From: Deltaproteobacteria bacterium
GTDB lineage: Bacteria > Desulfobacterota > DSM-4660 > Desulfatiglandales > Desulfatiglandaceae
Length of the DNA: 10,158 nt
Assembly: GCA_018644785.1 (NCBI GenBank)
Contig: JABGPV010000183.1
Coordinates: forward strand, 1 to 10,158
Direction: 5' to 3'
Shown here piece by piece: positions 6,224 to 10,158 of the stretch. A program made the translations under genes and the position numbers. The notes beneath the pieces are model-generated. The model had not been told where the DNA came from and did not search any database. It saw only the letters and a list, made by a program, of their open reading frames with translations. Each line of letters opens with the position of its first letter. The first letter of the stretch is position 1.

Positions 6224-8590
6224 TCAAGAGTTGTCTTCCATGACACTATTGATCACGGTGGGGGTCAGGAAGATCAACAGCTCTACTTGCGCCTCTTCTT
6301 TACGCTCGGCTTTGAAGAGCCATCCCAGAAGGGGGATGTCCTTGAGAAAGGGGATTCCCGAATCCGAGGTTCGCTCCTGTTTCTGGTAGATGCCGCCGAT
6401 GACCACCGTATCCCCGGTCTTGACAATCAGGGTGCTTGTAATTTCCTTTGTAGTTCTGCCCGGTGGGGACTCGGTTTGCCCTTCCTCGGTTTCCGTTTGT
6501 TTGGCCGTTTTGGTTTTGTCGTCCGTCACCTTTACCTTCATGGTCACGTGGGCGTTGTCCGCACTCACCGTGGGAGTAACGGTCAGGGAGAGTAAGGCGG
6601 GGATCTGTTCGAAACTGATGGTATCCAAAGTCCTGACCGAATAGTAGTCAATTTCGCCCCGTGAAATAAATGCCTCCTCACCGTTTATGGTCATCACCTT
6701 GGGCGCCGAGACGATGTTGATTTTTTGATCTTCCTCGGCCAGGGCCAGGGAGGCATCCAGGGCCAGGGAGCCTAAACCTCCGTCGGTTAAAAAGCCGAAT
6801 GCCAGACCGATATTGGCGACCCAGTTTGCGGGGCTGTTGGTGGAGAAACTGCCGTCAAACCGCGTGGTGCCGTCGGAGTTGAACCATTTTCGCTCCACAC
6901 CCGGCTTTGTTCCGTCCAGGGATTGCCATTGGATGCCCAGATCACGGGTAAACCCGACGGTGGCTTCCACGATCCTGGCTTCGATCAGCACCTGTTTTTC
7001 CGGCACATCCAGTTTCCGGACCAGCTCTTTCACCTTGTCCACCTTGGCCCGAACACCGTTGGCGATGACCATGTTGGTGCCGGAGTCGTATGACAGATAC
7101 AGATCCAGGGTGGCAATTTCGATCTCCTTTCCCTTTTCTTCCTCCCCCTCTTCCTTCTCTTTGCTCTTGGCCCCCTCAATATCCAGGATGCCGGGAGTCG
7201 GAGGCGTTGTGGTGGCATCACCCACGAGCATCTTAAAAATATCCGCCACGGGCCGGTGACGGACAATGATGAACTCCACCACCTTGGCTTCAAAAACCCC
7301 CTGAAGCCGTTTGGCGGCCATGAGTGCCCCTTTTCGTTTTTTTTCGGCGATTTCCATGTCCACCAGCTTGCTCCGCGGCACCACCCACAGCACTTCGTCT
7401 TCAATCTGGTAGGTCAATCCGTTGGGTTTGAGGACCATCTCCAGGGCCTGATCCCAGGCCACATTGTCCAGCCGCATGGAGATTTTACCTTCCACATCGC
7501 TGCCCCAGACGATGTTGAGGTTGGCCACTTCAGCCAGAAGTTTCAGGATATTGCGAATATCCGTGTCCACAAAGTCAAAGCTCATTTTCTGGCCCGCATA
7601 ACTTTGGCTGCTGCTTTCAAAGAGTTCAGCCCGGGTTTCCTCCTGTTTGGACGCTTTCGCCGCATCGCGGGGACTGGAGGAGGTCTCGGGCCGCATTTGA
7701 ACCGGTTTGACCGATGTTGAGGTTTGGGGCTGCCTGCCTTGCGCCTGTGCGGCGGGCTGGGGATCAGCTTGCGAAAACCCGCCGGGCACCGGGTCAAAAT
7801 CAACCAGCAGCAGGCTTCCCTCGCGGCCCACATGGTACGGTGACAGAGCCCGCAGGGACACCTTCAGGAGCACACTGCGGTCCCGAGGGGCGTAAAAAGC
7901 CCGGATTCCCTGAATGACGCCCCCGGGGGGTGTTGCTTCCATGGCTTTGAGCCCCCGGGGCGTTGCAGTCACATCCTTGAGATCGATGGACAACACACTT
8001 CCTTCAAAGGCCATTTCACTTTCCACCGGCTGATCCGTTTTAATGCGGAGCCTGGTACCGCCATCGGGACGTTCCAGAATGGCCAATTCGCTTATTCCCG
8101 ACCCTGCCGCGTCCTTGGCCTGGGTTTGGGTGACTTTGGAGGCCTCGAATTTTTCGTCTCCCACCGGTGTCACTTTGAGGAGCACTTTGTCGCCTTCCCG
8201 GGTGAGGTGATACTTGTATTCTTCCGGTCTCACATACACCACCACCCCCGTGTGACCGGGGCCCCGGTCCTGGATGAGATATTTTTCCACGGGGCCTTCG
8301 GGCAGTTCAACGGTTTCGGGCAAATCATCGGCCGGCGTTGCCGCAAGGTCCACACAGATGCGGGGCGGGTCCGAGAGGGTGTAGGTTTTCCGGTCGGTCC
8401 GGGCACCGGGCGCATTGATGACAAGGGTGGTTTTCTCAGGAGTTACGACCGTCTCAATGCTTTCAAGGACCCCTTTATCGTCTTCCACACGGGTGGTGGA
8501 AGGGGTTGAGCAGCCGAACGCCAGGAGCCCCAGAAGAAAAATCCACAGACCGAACCGGCTTCGGAAAGTCCCGTCCTTATGTGAATGCAT
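6224..8590 (-). CDS. pilQ: Type IV pilus secretin PilQ
   Basis: PilQ forms the outer-membrane ring through which the pilus passes. The 788-residue product starts with a signal sequence ending at a possible lipid cysteine (GLLAFGC, residue 27). Two AMIN-type cell-wall-binding domains follow at about 42-140 and 165-265, then a Gln/Pro/Ser linker to about 333. A secretin-and-TonB N-terminal (STN/N0) domain spans about 336-406 (SFDFVDTDIRNILKLLAEV). An N1 (secretin_N) domain spans about 435-530 and is interrupted by a Lys/Glu-rich stretch at 474-491. The secretin beta domain spans about 533-782 and carries 'KQVLIEARIVE', 'NIVSAPKVMT' and the classic signature GIPFLKDIPLLGWLFK at 745-760. The length suits PilQ. 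The start is set by a strong ribosome site. A TPR pilotin-like gene follows 46 bp after its stop. Confidence 0.96.
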   Translation of the reverse strand: MHSHKDGTFRSRFGLWIFLLGLLAFGCSTPSTTRVEDDKGVLESIETVVTPEKTTLVINAPGARTDRKTYTLSDPPRICVDLAATPADDLPETVELPEGPVEKYLIQDRGPGHTGVVVYVRPEEYKYHLTREGDKVLLKVTPVGDEKFEASKVTQTQAKDAAGSGISELAILERPDGGTRLRIKTDQPVESEMAFEGSVLSIDLKDVTATPRGLKAMEATPPGGVIQGIRAFYAPRDRSVLLKVSLRALSPYHVGREGSLLLVDFDPVPGGFSQADPQPAAQAQGRQPQTSTSVKPVQMRPETSSSPRDAAKASKQEETRAELFESSSQSYAGQKMSFDFVDTDIRNILKLLAEVANLNIVWGSDVEGKISMRLDNVAWDQALEMVLKPNGLTYQIEDEVLWVVPRSKLVDMEIAEKKRKGALMAAKRLQGVFEAKVVEFIIVRHRPVADIFKMLVGDATTTPPTPGILDIEGAKSKEKEEGEEEKGKEIEIATLDLYLSYDSGTNMVIANGVRAKVDKVKELVRKLDVPEKQVLIEARIVEATVGFTRDLGIQWQSLDGTKPGVERKWFNSDGTTRFDGSFSTNSPANWVANIGLAFGFLTDGGLGSLALDASLALAEEDQKINIVSAPKVMTINGEEAFISRGEIDYYSVRTLDTISFEQIPALLSLTVTPTVSADNAHVTMKVKVTDDKTKTAKQTETEEGQTESPPGRTTKEITSTLIVKTGDTVVIGGIYQKQERTSDSGIPFLKDIPLLGWLFKAERKEEAQVELLIFLTPTVINSVMEDNS

Positions 8591-8596
8591 CAATCT

Positions 8597-8606
8597 CTCC
8601 TCCTCC
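8597..8606 (-). promoter_or_regulatory. Strong purine-rich ribosome binding site of pilQ
   Basis: GGAGGAGGAG read on the minus strand, ending 6 nt before the ATG at 8590. It selects this ATG over the upstream one at 8638, which would add 16 residues ahead of the lipoprotein signal peptide. Confidence 0.7.
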
Positions 8607-8636
8607 CACCTTATTGTCTTCATTTGGTGAAACAGC

Positions 8637-8656
8637 AACCCGGCTAATGGCGGGTT
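8637..8656. repeat. Small hairpin between lipoprotein gene and pilQ
   Basis: The arms AACCCG (8637-8642) and CGGGTT (8651-8656) are exact reverse complements around an 8-nt loop. It sits in the 95-bp gap before pilQ. Read in the direction of the genes there is no U-run after it, so it is not a convincing intrinsic terminator. It could be an mRNA processing or stability element, or chance. Confidence 0.35.
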
Positions 8657-8685
8657 TTAAACGGTTAATTTTTTCACACAGTTCA

Positions 8686-9996
8686 TCAATCGCTTCCATA
8701 AACCCTGTAGACCTCGGTGATTTTCTTGATGGATCTGATGGGCACGTCCCGGGTTCCCTCGATATCGAGACGGCGAACGAAAATTTCCGGTCTGTCCCGC
8801 CGGTATACATAGTTGATGACATAAATATTCAACCCCGGTTTAACAAAAAATTTAAATCGGGTGACATAATCCGATCGGGGCCGTTTGCTCCCGTACTGGC
8901 TCTCCGCCATGGGGGAAAGGGTGGCGGTGGCAATATGGTTGCCCACGGGCATGATGTTTTCGTAATCCTCCAGGGCCAGGTGAAGTTTCCAGCCTTTTCC
9001 GGTTTCAATGGTGGAGACCCTTTTGCTGAGACCCGGTTTACCCCAAAGATATTGAAATCTTAAGCCGGTCTCATCATCGCTGAAAGGAATAAAGTAGTAA
9101 TCACTCTTCTCGGGAAGGACGTAAGGCTCGAATTTATAGGCCATACCGCCCTGTTCTTTGATAACAAAGGTGGCATCTTTGATGATGTAACTGAGCTCCT
9201 TCAAAGTTTCGCCGCTTTTGACGCGGCTTTGAAGCACCTGTCCGGTGCGGTTGCGCAGTGATCCCACCTTGCTCTCTTTGCGCATGTCGTAAACCATGCC
9301 GTCCGCCCGGATTTGCCAGGAGAGGCTCAGGTCGTCGCAGATGGGCTGGGAGAGGAAGATGACTTTCCCCAGGTTATCCCGTTTGATTTCCTTTATCAAT
9401 CCTTCTGTGCTCTCCAACAGAACATGGGCAAAAAACTGAATTCCGGATGGGGAAAAACCGAGCTTCCAGGGTGATGGGTTTTCGAATTTGATGGGTTCGA
9501 TCCGGAGCCACTGATCGTAAGGGGGCTTAACGCCCCAGATATTGATGTCACAGACCGCGTTTGAACTACCCTCAACGGTAACGCTTCCAAATATGTATGC
9601 ATCCGCCTTGAACTGGTCCAGGATCTGTTCTTTCAGATCTCTGCTTTCCAAAAACGCTTTGGCGGTGACCACCAACCCTTGTTTTTCAAAATCCCCGGTC
9701 GTCAGGAGTTCAAACTGCAAGCCTTGGGCAAAGGCCAGGCGGATTCGCGTTGAAACATACCGGGAGCCTGCCGTGATATTGCCTTCGGAGTCCGTAAAGT
9801 CAAAAACCGCCACCCGGATCACGGGCCGTTTATCCGCGTCAAAATATCGGCTGGCAATTTGGCTGGTCAGTTGAAATGCCAGCTGGTCGATGCCGGCATT
9901 GAGAGCGGGCAGGTTGTTTTCCTCGGATACCGGCGCCGGTGTGGACACGCATCCCGCGAAAAACAGAAACATTATCCATTGGACGATTTTTTTCAT
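8686..9996 (-). CDS. Lipoprotein with FlgO/CsgG-like N-terminal part, inserted between PilP-like gene and pilQ
   Basis: The product is 436 residues. I chose the ATG at 9996 because it starts a lipoprotein signal peptide (MKKIVQWIMFLFFAGC, lipid cysteine at residue 16) and has a GGGGAG ribosome site 6 nt upstream; the longer frame back to 10041 would bury that signal. Residues about 33-145 contain 'LAFQLTSQI', then VIRVAVFDFTDSEGN, then a serine/arginine-rich helix and a 'DAYIFGSV' strand. This layout is reminiscent of the FlgO/FlgT/CsgG-type fold of outer-membrane accessory lipoproteins. Residues 150-436 are beta-rich and I recognise no family there. It sits between a PilP-like gene and pilQ, 16 bp after the former and 95 bp before the latter, which suggests a periplasmic or outer-membrane role at the PilQ secretin. 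The role is inferred; the fold similarity is by eye only. Confidence 0.85.
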   Translation of the reverse strand: MKKIVQWIMFLFFAGCVSTPAPVSEENNLPALNAGIDQLAFQLTSQIASRYFDADKRPVIRVAVFDFTDSEGNITAGSRYVSTRIRLAFAQGLQFELLTTGDFEKQGLVVTAKAFLESRDLKEQILDQFKADAYIFGSVTVEGSSNAVCDINIWGVKPPYDQWLRIEPIKFENPSPWKLGFSPSGIQFFAHVLLESTEGLIKEIKRDNLGKVIFLSQPICDDLSLSWQIRADGMVYDMRKESKVGSLRNRTGQVLQSRVKSGETLKELSYIIKDATFVIKEQGGMAYKFEPYVLPEKSDYYFIPFSDDETGLRFQYLWGKPGLSKRVSTIETGKGWKLHLALEDYENIMPVGNHIATATLSPMAESQYGSKRPRSDYVTRFKFFVKPGLNIYVINYVYRRDRPEIFVRRLDIEGTRDVPIRSIKKITEVYRVYGSD

Positions 9997-10002
9997 CTGG
10001 TT

Positions 10003-10008
10003 CTCCCC
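10003..10008 (-). promoter_or_regulatory. Ribosome binding site of the FlgO-like lipoprotein
   Basis: GGGGAG read on the minus strand, 6 nt before the ATG at 9996. It lies immediately after the stop codon of the PilP-like gene. It decides the start at residue 16 of the longer open frame, in agreement with the lipoprotein signal peptide. Confidence 0.6.
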
Positions 10009-10012
10009 GCCA

Positions 10013-10158
10013 TTATTCAAACACCTCGTCCGGCAACTCAATCACCTTCGGCTTGTATTTGATGTGCAATTCTTTTTCCAGATAGGGTACATTGACGATG
10101 ACTTTCTTCTGAACCCCCGATATCTTCCCGACCCGACCCCCCATGGTGCCGATTGGGG
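10013..10158 (-). CDS. pilP: PilP-like type IV pilus assembly protein, C-terminal end (partial)
   Basis: This is the last 47 codons of a gene whose start lies beyond the right edge; it ends in TAA. The visible residues begin PIGTMGGRVGKI and end KVIELPDEVFE. The pattern 'IG..GG.V..I', then a short strand (KKVIVNVPY), then an 'E-L-P' tail resembles the C-terminal beta domain of PilP. PilP is the inner-membrane lipoprotein that links the PilN/PilO platform to the PilQ secretin. Family assignment rests partly on context: pilP normally lies directly before pilQ, and pilQ is two genes downstream here. Only 16 bp separate its stop from the next start, so co-transcription is likely. It could instead be another small pilus accessory protein with a similar end, because too little is visible to exclude this. 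Confidence 0.6.
   Translation of the reverse strand, partial: PIGTMGGRVGKISGVQKKVIVNVPYLEKELHIKYKPKVIELPDEVFE

Noticed and set aside
6187..6234. GACAACT / AGTTGTC inverted repeat in the pilQ-TPR gap as a terminator
   Set aside because: The 7-bp arms are about 30 nt apart, one arm overlaps the end of pilQ, and there is no U-run, so a terminator is not supported.
8577..8822. An 81-codon minus-strand frame overlapping the end of the FlgO-like lipoprotein and the pilQ start
   Set aside because: It overlaps both neighbouring genes, lacks a ribosome site and has no recognisable features.
1..10158. CRISPR arrays, tRNA or rRNA genes, integrases or transposases
   Set aside because: None is visible on either strand; the repeats present are short palindromes and microsatellites without spacer structure.

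Overview
All genes in this window read on the minus strand, so the order of transcription runs from the right end to the left. The best-recognised block is the distal half of a type IV pilus assembly operon: the end of a PilP-like gene, a lipoprotein with a FlgO/CsgG-like N-terminal part, the PilQ secretin, and a six-TPR lipoprotein of the PilF/PilW/Tgl pilotin type. Three of these four proteins have a visible lipobox, so the set looks like an outer-membrane secretin with its accessory lipoproteins. A pilP-pilQ order in a moderately GC-rich genome with many short intergenic repeats suggests a Gram-negative bacterium, possibly Desulfobacterota (former Deltaproteobacteria). That placement is inference; no marker gene is present.

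Layout from right to left: 10158-10013 PilP-like C-terminus (partial); 9996-8686 FlgO/CsgG-like lipoprotein; 8590-6224 pilQ; 6177-5386 TPR lipoprotein; a 111-bp gap with a degenerate heptamer repeat; 5274-5038 and 5035-4802, two tightly coupled small genes of unknown function; a 191-bp gap with several short repeats; 4610-789, a 1273-residue surface lipoprotein made of about eleven Big_1/invasin-like Ig domains; a gap with a perfect 26-bp palindrome; about 600-398, a frameshifted DUF4160 gene; 382-128, a DUF2442 gene; and finally a 13-bp inverted repeat bracketing 44-129 that overlaps the DUF2442 stop codon.

The pilus genes are closely spaced (16, 95 and 46 bp gaps) with no clear terminator between them, so they probably form one transcript. 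The left half is accessory: a modular adhesin-like lipoprotein flanked on each side by a two-gene module of small proteins, one of them decayed, and sprinkled with palindromic and tandem repeats.

Most worth a second look are the lipoprotein between the PilP-like gene and pilQ, which may be a secretin-associated part comparable in role to TsaP; the broken DUF4160/DUF2442 pair next to a mobile-looking inverted repeat; and the Ig-domain lipoprotein with its calcium-loop-like motif and paired cysteines.
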